DNA from: Pseudomonadota bacterium
GTDB lineage: Bacteria > Pseudomonadota > Alphaproteobacteria > Acetobacterales > Acetobacteraceae
Direction: 5' to 3'
DNA length: 12,178 bases
Assembly (NCBI GenBank): GCA_021841985.1
Contig: JAKCCP010000327.1
Coordinates: 1 to 12,178 of the forward strand
Shown here in pieces: positions 1 through 6,138 of the stretch. Both the position numbers and the translations under genes were made by a program. Every line of letters starts with the position of its first letter. The first letter of the stretch is position 1. The notes below the pieces were generated by a model that was not told the origin of the DNA, ran no database searches, and saw only the letters and a program-made list of their open reading frames with translations.

Positions 1-163
1 GCATGTCGCGGCCTTGTGGCATCGGCCCGGCGTCGATATCGCGGATATCGTCGTCCGCCGGTTCCGCGTCACCCATGGCAGCCGGACTCGCGTCGCTCAT
101 GGGCTTCTCAGACGGCGGAACATTTGCAGAACTCGCTTCGGATTGCGGACATGTGGCAGACAT
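1..163 (-). CDS. N-terminus of an unrecognised protein, runs off the left edge
   Basis: An open minus-strand frame enters the window edge without a stop. From the ATG at 163 it reads a Ser/Pro/Ala-rich then acidic segment (MSATCPQSEASSANV..., later AEPADDDIRDIDAG), typical of a disordered N-terminus. A second in-frame ATG at 100 (MSDASPAAMGDAEP) has a GAG six bases upstream that could serve as ribosome binding site. A promoter-like pair (TTGCAT, 18 bases, TATAAG) at 170-199 would start transcription at about the ATG of 163, so the ATG at 100 is the more likely start unless the mRNA is leaderless. The frame remains open upstream to a TAA near 303 but has only a TTG (199) as an extra start. It follows the replication genes on the same strand, so it probably belongs to the mobile element. 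No family is recognisable from about 50 residues. Confidence 0.45.
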   Translation of the reverse strand, partial: MSATCPQSEASSANVPPSEKPMSDASPAAMGDAEPADDDIRDIDAGPMPQGRDM

Positions 164-169
164 GTCGCG

Positions 170-199
170 CTTATACAGCCATAATGCACGGAGATGCAA
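170..199 (-). promoter_or_regulatory. Candidate promoter for the left-edge gene
   Basis: Read on the minus strand there is TTGCAT (194-199), an 18-base spacer and TATAAG (170-175), the latter five of six against the sigma-70 -10 consensus. A second possible pair lies just upstream: TTGTCT (226-231), 16 bases, CATAAT (204-209). The positions fit leftward transcription into the gene at the window edge. This is pattern matching only. Confidence 0.35.
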
Positions 200-240
200 G
201 GGAATTATGCGGCCGCGCCACTGATAGACAATCAGTTTCC

Positions 241-299
241 ACCCGGAATCGCGGGGCGCGTTATGCGCACATGAGCATAGCAGTGCGCCGTCCGGGGGT
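241..299. repeat. Nested inverted repeats upstream of the left-edge gene
   Basis: GCGCAC (265-270) and GTGCGC (283-288) form perfect six-base arms. TATGC (262-266) and GCATA (275-279) are interleaved with them, and the outer ACCCGGA (241-247) pairs approximately with TCCGGGGGT (291-299). No T-run follows on either strand, so it does not look like an intrinsic terminator. It could be an operator or a structured replication or transfer site. Function unknown. Confidence 0.3.
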
Positions 300-540
300 A
301 AGCGTTATGTTCATTTAGATACGACGGAAGCACCGGGGGCGAGAGCGGGCGGGTGTCTCATGGCATGATACGCTGGGCGGGGGGCTGGCGCAGTGATGGC
401 GCGCGGCGCGGGAATCGGCAGGCGGATGGCGGCGGTTCGGGCAGGTAGTGGCGATGACGCAGGTCAGTCTCGGCGGCGGCGGCTTTGACTTCTTCGGTCG
501 GCGGCGGAGTCTCGGCTGTCCAGAATTTGGAACACTTCTC

Positions 541-795
541 TGGTCAGGGTGGTCAGGGTAGAGCGGCGGAACCCTGGCCACGAAAAACCGCAGTCGGGTG
601 CGGGTTGTCCAGGGTGGTCAGGGTGGTCATACTTGGGGGGGGGGGGAGGAATAAATAAAGAAGAAATCCCGCGTTTTTCTGGGAAAAGGAATTGGCCTCG
701 TGAACCCTGACAACCCTGTCCACCCTGGACAAGCGGCACGCGACTGCGGTTGTTTTGTCCAGGGTGGTCAGGGTAGAGCGGCATTTGTCCAGGGT
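541..795. repeat. Iteron-like repeat array, candidate replication origin
   Basis: At least eleven copies of a 9-11 base motif with core AGGGT (variants TGGTCAGGGT and TTGTCCAGGGT) occur here. Forward copies lie at 541-550, 551-560, 605-615, 616-624, 755-765, 766-774 and 785-795. Inverted copies lie at 571-580, 704-712, 713-721 and 722-732. The longer block GTCAGGGTAGAGCGGC is repeated exactly at 552-567 and 767-782. Between the clusters lie a G12 run (635-646) and an A+T-rich stretch (650-668). The array sits about 250 bases downstream of a primase-helicase operon. Repeats of roughly one helical turn beside an easily melted segment resemble iteron origins such as that of satellite phage P4. 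The origin function is inferred. The repeats could instead be a dispersed intergenic element. Confidence 0.5.
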
Positions 796-849
796 TCTTT
801 TGAGACGGAAAATCATGCCATGGTATATCGTCGTAATAATGAAGTTGCG

Positions 850-1050
850 TTAATAGAACGGCGCGGCTGGCGTTACGCGCGGGGCCGGCACCCATGGTGA
901 AGGCATCTCATTTGAGCGCTGCCGGGGCGCGATGGGCTTTTTGCCTGCACGTCGCGCCGCAGAACCGCCGTGATCGCCGCGCCGCGTCCGTGATTGGCGT
1001 CCTGCACACCTCGCACCTTGGAAGTTCCGAGCGCGAGTGCGGCGGCTCAT
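850..1050 (-). CDS. Possible small basic protein overlapping the helicase stop
   Basis: An ATG at 1050 overlaps the helicase TGA as ATGA, the same four-base arrangement seen between the primase and the SF3-like helicase, so translational coupling is possible. The 66-residue product begins MSRRTRARNFQG and is rich in Arg, Gly and Ala, with no hydrophobic core or motif I can name. Such composition also arises by chance in a GC-rich non-coding frame, and the helicase frame itself stays open for about 55 codons past its stop. I rate it as more likely not a gene. It is recorded because of the coupling signature. Confidence 0.2.
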   Translation of the reverse strand: MSRRTRARNFQGARCAGRQSRTRRGDHGGSAARRAGKKPIAPRQRSNEMPSPWVPAPRVTPAAPFY

Positions 1051-2426
1051 GGCTGCACTCCCATCAGGATCGCCGCCTCGCGTGGCCTGGTGAGCGCGGT
1101 GTAGCAAAGTTTCTGCTTGGTCAGGGCGTCGCCGCGCGCGGTGATCACGTCATCCATCGAGATCGCGACTGAACCGAACGTCGCGCCTTGGCTGCAATGA
1201 ACCGTCATTGCGAATGGCGGTCTGAGGTCGGCCAGGTCTTCCGTGAAACGGTAGTGATCCTTCCATCTCTTTCGGTGAATCCGCGCTTCGGCGATCAGCC
1301 TGGCGTCGATGATGCGCGCCCGGTCGCGGTCGTGCGGCATCATTGTAGATACCTCGCCAAGCGAATCGTGCGCCAACGACACGCGCCAGACTGGCAGCGC
1401 CGCGCTCCAAGCGGGGACCGATTCATTAAATGTGCCGTCATCGTTCCAGCCACATTCCCGCGCTTCGAAGGTGAAGATTTCGGTGCCGGATTTGATGGCG
1501 CGGACGTAGGTTTCTTCGAGGGTGGTGAACAATGTCGGTCGCGTCCACTTCTTCCCGGTATGGCGCCAGCGGTCATAGATTGGTTGCCGGCAAACCACGC
1601 GCTCGCCAGGGACGAACAGCGCCACGGTCGGGCCATAGCGCCAGAGTCGCACCAGCGCGTTGATTTCGGCAACGCGGCGATTGGTGAAAGCGAGCGCGCG
1701 GAAACTGTCGGGGTCAGAATCCCATCCCGGATCGGTGAAGCGCGCGCGAAGAATGTCAACGGTCGCGGCGGCGTCGGGAACGAAAATGCCATGCGCGCCA
1801 TCATTTTCCGCGCATATCCAGGTCCAATCTAGGTCTGCACCTTGCTGTCGTCGTACGGCGGCCGCGGCGTCGAGCACCGGATTGCCAGCAGCCTGCCGCA
1901 CGATCGCGGTCAAGGTCGCGCGCTCTATATGCTTCGAGAACACCGGCGCGATTTTTTCCATGACTGGCGGAAGCTGGGCCGGATCGCCGAGATAGAGCAC
2001 GGCGCGGGGGCAGCCAAGGTCGATATGGCCTTGGAGATCGCGGCCAATCATGGACGTCTCGTCGATTACTACGACATCGTATTCGTGCGCGTGAGACTCT
2101 CCGGTCAGCTTGAGCTTGCGCATGGCGGAATCGGAGGCTGGCGATAGGCCGAGCAGGCTGTGGATGGTCCGGCATTCGGCGTGAGTCCCGGCGGCGGCGA
2201 ATTTCCTGCGCAGAACGCGCGTTGCGGCGTGCGTTGGAGCGGTCGCGACTACACGCTTCCCGAGCCGCAATAGATCGCGGACTATCTCGACTGACACAGT
2301 CGTTTTTCCGGCCCCCGCATATCCGCAGAGTAGAAACGGGCGCCGGCCATCGAGCGCGGCGAGTGCCGATTCGCGTGCGGCGTCTTGCGCCTCGGTCAGG
2401 TGCATCGTGGGGACGATCACGGCCAC
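1047..2426 (-). CDS. Dda/RecD-like superfamily 1 DNA helicase
   Basis: 459 residues from a GTG start at 2426. The helicase motifs appear in order: Walker A GYAGAGKTT (35-43), motif Ia TAPTHAA (62-68), TIHSLLG (87-93), Walker B VVVIDETSM (118-126), motif III LGDPAQLPP (146-154), FTNRRVAEIN (about 257-266), a motif V region MTVHCSQGATFGSV and motif VI YTALTRPRE near the C-terminus. This set is that of 5'-3' SF1B helicases such as phage T4 Dda and RecD2. Most family members have Lys where this protein has Cys in HCSQG. The start overlaps the upstream gene by ten bases. A GGAG lies rather far (14 bases) upstream, and an ATG at 2405 is an alternative without a visible binding site. It is the third gene of an overlapping replication operon, so the likely role is unwinding during replication or recombination of the element. 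High confidence in family, moderate in role. Confidence 0.88.
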   Translation of the reverse strand: MAVIVPTMHLTEAQDAARESALAALDGRRPFLLCGYAGAGKTTVSVEIVRDLLRLGKRVVATAPTHAATRVLRRKFAAAGTHAECRTIHSLLGLSPASDSAMRKLKLTGESHAHEYDVVVIDETSMIGRDLQGHIDLGCPRAVLYLGDPAQLPPVMEKIAPVFSKHIERATLTAIVRQAAGNPVLDAAAAVRRQQGADLDWTWICAENDGAHGIFVPDAAATVDILRARFTDPGWDSDPDSFRALAFTNRRVAEINALVRLWRYGPTVALFVPGERVVCRQPIYDRWRHTGKKWTRPTLFTTLEETYVRAIKSGTEIFTFEARECGWNDDGTFNESVPAWSAALPVWRVSLAHDSLGEVSTMMPHDRDRARIIDARLIAEARIHRKRWKDHYRFTEDLADLRPPFAMTVHCSQGATFGSVAISMDDVITARGDALTKQKLCYTALTRPREAAILMGVQP

Positions 2427-3976
2427 GATTGATCATCCATCTCCGATTCCGCCGCCGCGATCTCCAGCGTGTCGTCATCCGAGTCATCAGGCCAGTCGAA
2501 GGAAACACCAGTTGCCTTCTCGAACGCCATGCGCGCCGCCGATAGCGTGCCCAAACTATAGCCGCAGGCGCGATCTTTTTTGATAACTCGCGCGGTCCGC
2601 CGGTCGCCAAACCCGCCTCCGCCATCAGCCAGATGCTCACCAACGATCGCGTTTCGAAGGCGGCGCGGCGCGCACCCCAGCCGCAGCATGAAGCGGCCAA
2701 ATTCCTCTCGGCTCATGGGGTGGTGCTCTCGCGCGGCGGCCGAAAATTCCGCGTAGCCTGCCCATAGAACTTCGGTCGAGATCATTGGCATCCACTCGCT
2801 GAAAATCTCTTCGAGTCCGAGTTTTGAGCGAAACACCCAACCGCGCTGCAAAACGTCCGGCCACCATCGATGCGGAACGTCGAGGCTCAGTTTTTTCTGC
2901 TCCGCCAGCTCAACCGTTTGCGGCACGGCGCGGACGTTGAAGCCGCAAAGATTTATTGCCAGCAAATCGTGCAGCATAGCCTCATATCCGCCGTTCTCAA
3001 GCTCCTTCCATAACGATGCAAAAAACTCATGGTCACTAAGCCTGCCAGTCCCGGCTTCAAGAACAAAGAACCTCCGCGCATGCAAGCCGGCAGGAATCAC
3101 CCATTTATCGTTGCTGTACATGAAAACATGCAGGCAGTTTTTAGCGGTTATGACGCGGCCGAATTTCGGCTCAATCGTGAGCGTTGCTTCGGTGATCAGA
3201 TATTTTAGGATGCCGACGTGCTGCGGATTTCCCGCGTAAAACGCTTCGTCCACAAAAAGCAGCACGCAATCTTGCAAATGCGCGTTGAAGCGTCCGGTCA
3301 GGTGCGTTGGATTCGACACTTGCATCGCGTGTTGGCCGAGCAGCCGCATGAGCGCCTTCGGCAGCGTGCCTTTGCCGGTTCCTTCTTGTTCCGAATGAAT
3401 AACTATCGCAACCTCGGCGGCTTCCGCCGGAAATTGGACCATCCGGGCCATGTATCGGATCAGAAAATCGAATTTTTCTTGATCGTCTTTGCAAAGATTC
3501 TCGAAAACGTGCCCGCGCAGTGTGTCCCATGTGCCGCCTTGCGCGGGCTTGATCGCGAACCCCGACCACAGATTCAGCGCGTCCCCGCCGCATCGTCCTG
3601 CGGGGTCGAACACCACGCCGCCGGCGTAGGTGCGACGATCGGGCGACGCGAGCCAAACCTCCGCGATCGGGGCGAAGACGGGCTCACCTTTCTTCGATGT
3701 TCCAACTTCAACCTTCACGTGCGCGTAAAGTTGCCGCAGGTCCGCGAAAGACATGCGGTTAAAAATCTTCCGGCGCAGAACGCCATCCCGGCATTCGCGG
3801 AGAATTGTGGTTTTGCCGGCTTCCGATGCGACGGCGTGATGGCGATTGAAAAAAGCAACCGCGTCCGCCTGAGTGCGAATTTCTTCAGTCGCGGGCGCGT
3901 TGTCGTCGGCCTCGCGGTGCGAAAATTCGATCGTCTCGCCGCCGGCCTCCGAGAGAATTTCCTCGGGACTCTTCAT
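2417..3976 (-). CDS. Primase-associated SF3-like helicase (DUF5906 type)
   Basis: 519 residues. The central ATPase shows a Walker A-like EGTGKGT (about 198-204), Walker B VLLFVDE (238-244), a sensor-like MYSND (286-290) and an arginine pair (301-302) placed as an arginine finger. This pattern and the NCLHVFMYSNDKW context match the phage/plasmid primase-helicase group annotated as DUF5906, related to the helicase domain of satellite phage P4 alpha protein. Residues 1-150 hold no motif I recognise. The start is secure: GAGGAG lies eight bases before the ATG, and the ATG overlaps the primase stop by four bases (ATGA). The neighbouring Toprim primase suggests that the primase and helicase functions, fused in P4 alpha, are here on two chains. 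It probably loads at the element's origin. Family from memory of motifs, not a search. Confidence 0.85.
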   Translation of the reverse strand: MKSPEEILSEAGGETIEFSHREADDNAPATEEIRTQADAVAFFNRHHAVASEAGKTTILRECRDGVLRRKIFNRMSFADLRQLYAHVKVEVGTSKKGEPVFAPIAEVWLASPDRRTYAGGVVFDPAGRCGGDALNLWSGFAIKPAQGGTWDTLRGHVFENLCKDDQEKFDFLIRYMARMVQFPAEAAEVAIVIHSEQEGTGKGTLPKALMRLLGQHAMQVSNPTHLTGRFNAHLQDCVLLFVDEAFYAGNPQHVGILKYLITEATLTIEPKFGRVITAKNCLHVFMYSNDKWVIPAGLHARRFFVLEAGTGRLSDHEFFASLWKELENGGYEAMLHDLLAINLCGFNVRAVPQTVELAEQKKLSLDVPHRWWPDVLQRGWVFRSKLGLEEIFSEWMPMISTEVLWAGYAEFSAAAREHHPMSREEFGRFMLRLGCAPRRLRNAIVGEHLADGGGGFGDRRTARVIKKDRACGYSLGTLSAARMAFEKATGVSFDWPDDSDDDTLEIAAAESEMDDQSWP

Positions 3977-4971
3977 CGCGACATCTCCTCGAACCGGGTG
4001 AGCGCATCCAACCAGTCGGTGCCGCCCGGCGGCATCTCAATCCGCGCCTCGCGGCCGGCGTCTTTCCACCGGGCGGCGCACTCGGTCGCGGCGCGCAGTC
4101 CCGCGCCTTTGTCGTCGCGATCATCGAAGAGCGTTATCGCCGCGATGCCGGGCAGCACTGGAAATTTTGCAATTCCGCCAGCGCTCGCGGCTGCCCATAT
4201 TGGCGACCACGCGGCGATGGTGAGCAGCGCCAAGCCGGTCTCGACGCCCTCAGAAATTCCGAGGCCGGTTGTAACACAGTCGTCTGGCGAAAGGCGGATG
4301 ACGCCAGCGGCGCCAGTCATCATCTTCGCGGTGCCAGTCTCAACTTTTCCCGATCCATCGGGGCGCAGGAATGTTCGGTGAACGCCGCACGCCTCGTTCG
4401 ATTCCGCATTCGTCACCAGCGCCAGCATCGCCGGCACCCGCTCGGCGCCGCGCGGGCAGGCGACATGAAACCTGATCGGCGCGCGGGGTGGTAGCGTGAC
4501 GCCTCTGGCGCGCAGGTATGTTTCGACGATAGTGCCGCGTGCCGGCACGCTCTCGCGCCATATCGCCCGCGCCAGGCTCAAGGTTTGCGATTCCTCGGCC
4601 TCGACATGGGCCGCAGGGCGAGACGGCTCAGCGGCCTCCACCTGGGCGCGGCGGGGGCGGTGTTCGCGCTCTCCATCGAGGAATCCGGCGCTGCGCAACC
4701 AGGCGAGCGCGCCAGCCTTGTCGCACCGGCGCTCGCGGCGCACGAAGTCGATCGCGCCCCCGCCGGTTCCGGTCTCGTGGTCGAACCACGTGCCCGCCGC
4801 GCGGCCGGCGATCTCCACCGCGAGCGCCCCGTGAGAGCCGAAGCGAAGCTGGCGGCGGCTCGACATCTTGCGATTCGGCTCGCCGAGCAGATGGCGCGCG
4901 ATGCCTTCGATCGATGCGGCCAGCGCGCCCTTGCGCAGGGGGCGCCAGTCGGAAATCGAAATGGTTGCCAT
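3973..4971 (-). CDS. Toprim-domain DNA primase lacking a zinc finger
   Basis: 332 residues from the ATG at 4971, chosen because AGGAG lies eight bases upstream. The frame extends to an ATG at 5079, but that extension is Arg-rich with no binding site. The N-terminal part carries GTWFDHETGTGGGAIDFV (about 60-77), a segment seen in phage/plasmid Toprim primases. The C-terminal part is the Toprim fold: ISEGVETGLA with Glu241 as the predicted catalytic residue, and LFDDRDD (281-287) supplying the metal-binding acidic residues. No CHC2-type Cys/His cluster is visible, so template recognition probably differs from DnaG. The linker (about 100-130) is Glu/Ala/Arg-rich. It is the first gene of an overlapping trio with the SF3-like and SF1 helicases and should synthesise primers for the element. 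Confidence 0.85.
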   Translation of the reverse strand: MATISISDWRPLRKGALAASIEGIARHLLGEPNRKMSSRRQLRFGSHGALAVEIAGRAAGTWFDHETGTGGGAIDFVRRERRCDKAGALAWLRSAGFLDGEREHRPRRAQVEAAEPSRPAAHVEAEESQTLSLARAIWRESVPARGTIVETYLRARGVTLPPRAPIRFHVACPRGAERVPAMLALVTNAESNEACGVHRTFLRPDGSGKVETGTAKMMTGAAGVIRLSPDDCVTTGLGISEGVETGLALLTIAAWSPIWAAASAGGIAKFPVLPGIAAITLFDDRDDKGAGLRAATECAARWKDAGREARIEMPPGGTDWLDALTRFEEMSR

Positions 4972-5094
4972 ATCGGCGGCTCCTGATCGGGCCGCGCGGG
5001 CTTGACAGCCGAGCCGGAAAATGCGAAAGCGGCAGCGCAGCCAACGATTCCGCAGATTTCCGCCCCCGTCGCGCGCCACGCGGCGGGGGTTTTG
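4972..5094 (-). promoter_or_regulatory. Leader of the primase operon
   Basis: This 122-base gap is the only sizeable one between the small regulator and the three replication genes. It contains the primase ribosome binding site (AGGAG at 4980-4984 read on the minus strand). On the opposite strand it carries CTTGACA (5001-5007) and a terminator hairpin. No convincing minus-strand -10/-35 pair is visible, so the primase is probably transcribed from upstream. Confidence 0.35.
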
Positions 5095-5096
5095 TT
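5063..5096 (+). terminator. Terminator-like hairpin facing against the operon
   Basis: On the plus strand CCCCCG (5063-5068), T, CGCG (5070-5073), loop CGCCA, CGCG (5079-5082), G, CGGGGG (5084-5089) forms an 11-pair stem with one U-G wobble, followed by TTTTGTT. This is a textbook intrinsic terminator for plus-strand transcription, yet no plus-strand gene lies upstream. On the minus strand the stem begins just after the stop of the small regulator and is preceded, not followed, by the A/T tract, so it should not terminate the operon. It may end an antisense RNA. Confidence 0.6.
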
Positions 5097-5346
5097 ACGC
5101 GGCGCGGCGCGGGCGGCCGGGCTTGCGGGGGATGGTGTCGCGGCTCGCTGCGGCGCGAACGTCCGTCGCCGAGAAATAACGCCGCCCCGCGATTTTTACG
5201 AACGCGAGATGAAAACGCTCGGTCATTGCGTAAATCGTTCGCGTTGTGAAATTAAAGGCTTTCGCGAGCGTTTCGAGATCGACGCGATCGCCGAGCAGCG
5301 CGGCGCGGGAGGCTTCGAGATCGGCGGCGAGTATTTCGTGATCCAT
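5095..5346 (-). CDS. Small HTH DNA-binding protein with AT-hook-like tail
   Basis: 83 residues from the ATG at 5346, selected because GGAG lies nine bases upstream. An ATG at 5388 would add 14 residues but has no binding site. Residues about 22-65 (DLETLAKAFNFTTRTIY, then KIAGRRYFSATDVRAA) read like a short helix-turn-helix with a following strand, as in excisionase/MerR-type domains. The last ten residues (PRKPGRPRRAA) contain the GRP core of an AT-hook. Small HTH proteins between integrase and replication genes are often excisionases, recombination directionality factors or replication regulators. I cannot decide between these. Its leader contains a five-base tandem repeat. The stop is immediately followed by a hairpin. 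Confident that it is a gene, less so about its role. Confidence 0.65.
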   Translation of the reverse strand: MDHEILAADLEASRAALLGDRVDLETLAKAFNFTTRTIYAMTERFHLAFVKIAGRRYFSATDVRAAASRDTIPRKPGRPRRAA

Positions 5347-5406
5347 TGCGGCGGGCTCCGGTGGTTTCGATCCCGCGCAAAATGCCATGCGCCCGCCCGT
5401 CCGGCT

Positions 5407-5435
5407 CGGATCGGATCGGATCGGATCGGATCGGA
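5407..5435. repeat. Pentanucleotide tandem repeat (CGGAT), five and a partial copies
   Basis: Five perfect consecutive CGGAT units run from 5407 to 5431 and are followed by CGGA. The tract lies 61 to 89 bases upstream of the ATG of the small HTH gene, outside any supported coding sequence. Short perfect tandem repeats are prone to slipped-strand length change. In this position it would alter leader length or promoter spacing, not the reading frame, unless the upstream ATG at 5388 is used. Confidence 0.85.
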
Positions 5436-5460
5436 AGGGTATTTTCTGCTTTTCGCCTTC

Positions 5461-5489
5461 CGTCTATGAGTTATCCGTGTCTATAACAA
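5461..5489 (-). promoter_or_regulatory. Weak candidate promoter/operator before the small HTH gene
   Basis: On the minus strand TTGTTA (5484-5489), a 17-base spacer and TAGACG (5461-5466) form a weak sigma-70-like pair preceded by an A6 run that could act as an UP element. An inverted repeat GTTAT (5470-5474) / ATAAC (5483-5487) overlaps it and could be an operator. This 177-base gap is the largest break in the minus-strand gene series inside the element, so a promoter for the regulator and replication genes is expected here, but the boxes are poor. Confidence 0.25.
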
Positions 5490-5523
5490 TGACTTTTTTA
5501 AGCGCGTCGGAAAGTGTAGGAAT

Positions 5524-6138
5524 TTACGGTAACGTTTCGTTTTGTAGGATAACAGCAAGCAAATCCCGGCATGCTTTGACGAATGCTCCCGTCCGCGCGG
5601 TCGTCACGCGGCCGCCGTGCTGTGTCACGGTCGCCGCGACGGCGGGCGCGATCCCCCGCAGCAGCAAGCTCCAGCGTGTCGGCAACGGCCCCTGCGGAGC
5701 CAGCCACGGGCGTGTGGCGCGCACCGGCGAATGTTGTTCGTTGCGAGCGAGCAGCGTCCCCACCCCCTCGCGAAAATGCCGCGCTGCGAAAGTCTCCTGT
5801 CCGGTCCGCTGTTTTTGCCGGGCGTGCTCGATCATCGCGGGAGGTGGCGGCCAGATTTGCGCCGGGGTCGGCGGTACGGCAGCGCCTTTTTGTTTGCTGC
5901 GTTCGTAGCGCGCCCGCCCGATTCGTTGCGCCGTCCAGGTGCGCGCCCATTGCTCGACGTTTTCGATTTGGACCGCGAGGGATGTCAGTTCCTCCGACAT
6001 GCCCCATCGCACGTCAGGAAAATGATGAGTGAGTATTGCGTGAACGATCCCCGCGTTCCAATGCACCCGTGCGAGCGGATCGGCGACGCTCGCTTCCCGC
6101 TTCGGCGCGGGTGGCGTAACATCGGCGGTGGCGGCCAT
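5524..6138 (-). CDS. Unrecognised 204-residue protein
   Basis: I do not recognise a family. The start at 6138 is supported by GGAG seven bases upstream. Residues 20-80 (VHWNAGIVHAILTHHFPDVRWG, then a predicted helix EELTSLAVQIENVEQWARTW) look like a folded helical domain. A Pro-rich hinge follows (VPPTPAQIWPPPPA, about 87-100), then a basic helical region and a C-terminal helical segment (GAFVKACRDLLAVILQ). No signal peptide, membrane segment or catalytic signature is visible. It lies between the toxin-antitoxin pair and the small HTH regulator in the accessory part of the element, a position often used for control or defence cargo. The A-rich, R-rich composition matches its neighbours. Real gene by binding site, codon use and placement; function unknown. 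Confidence 0.65.
   Translation of the reverse strand: MAATADVTPPAPKREASVADPLARVHWNAGIVHAILTHHFPDVRWGMSEELTSLAVQIENVEQWARTWTAQRIGRARYERSKQKGAAVPPTPAQIWPPPPAMIEHARQKQRTGQETFAARHFREGVGTLLARNEQHSPVRATRPWLAPQGPLPTRWSLLLRGIAPAVAATVTQHGGRVTTARTGAFVKACRDLLAVILQNETLP

Larger units (their letters stand above)
164..1046. other. Gene-poor stretch between the left-edge gene and the SF1 helicase
   Basis: I see no convincing protein gene in these 883 bases. Open frames exist on the minus strand (for example 464-895 and 553-816), but they run through the repeat array, translate it as low-complexity Pro/Thr/Gly peptides, and lack good ribosome binding sites. The content is the repeat array at 541-795, the G12 run at 635-646, nested inverted repeats at 241-299 and promoter-like boxes at 170-231. 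A 66-codon arginine-rich frame (1050-850) overlaps the helicase stop and is listed separately. Confidence 0.5.

Noticed and set aside
368..548. Protein-like minus-strand frame (ETPPPTEEVKAAAAETD...)
   Set aside because: It is bounded upstream by TGA and has no ATG, GTG or TTG start before the plausible segment. It could be a remnant but cannot be supported as a gene.
541..795. CRISPR array
   Set aside because: Repeats are 9-11 bases, in both orientations and without uniform spacers, and no cas gene is present.
464..895. 143-codon minus-strand frame through the repeats
   Set aside because: It translates the repeat array and the G12 run as low-complexity peptide, has no good ribosome binding site, and the repeats stay open in several frames.
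3218..4381. 387-codon plus-strand open frame
   Set aside because: It lies wholly antisense to the primase and SF3-like helicase, which have motifs, ribosome binding sites and coupled overlaps. Long antisense frames are expected in GC-rich codon-biased DNA.
4972..5079. N-terminal extension of the primase to the ATG at 5079
   Set aside because: Arg-rich, without a binding site, and overlapping the hairpin stem; the ATG at 4971 has AGGAG at good spacing.
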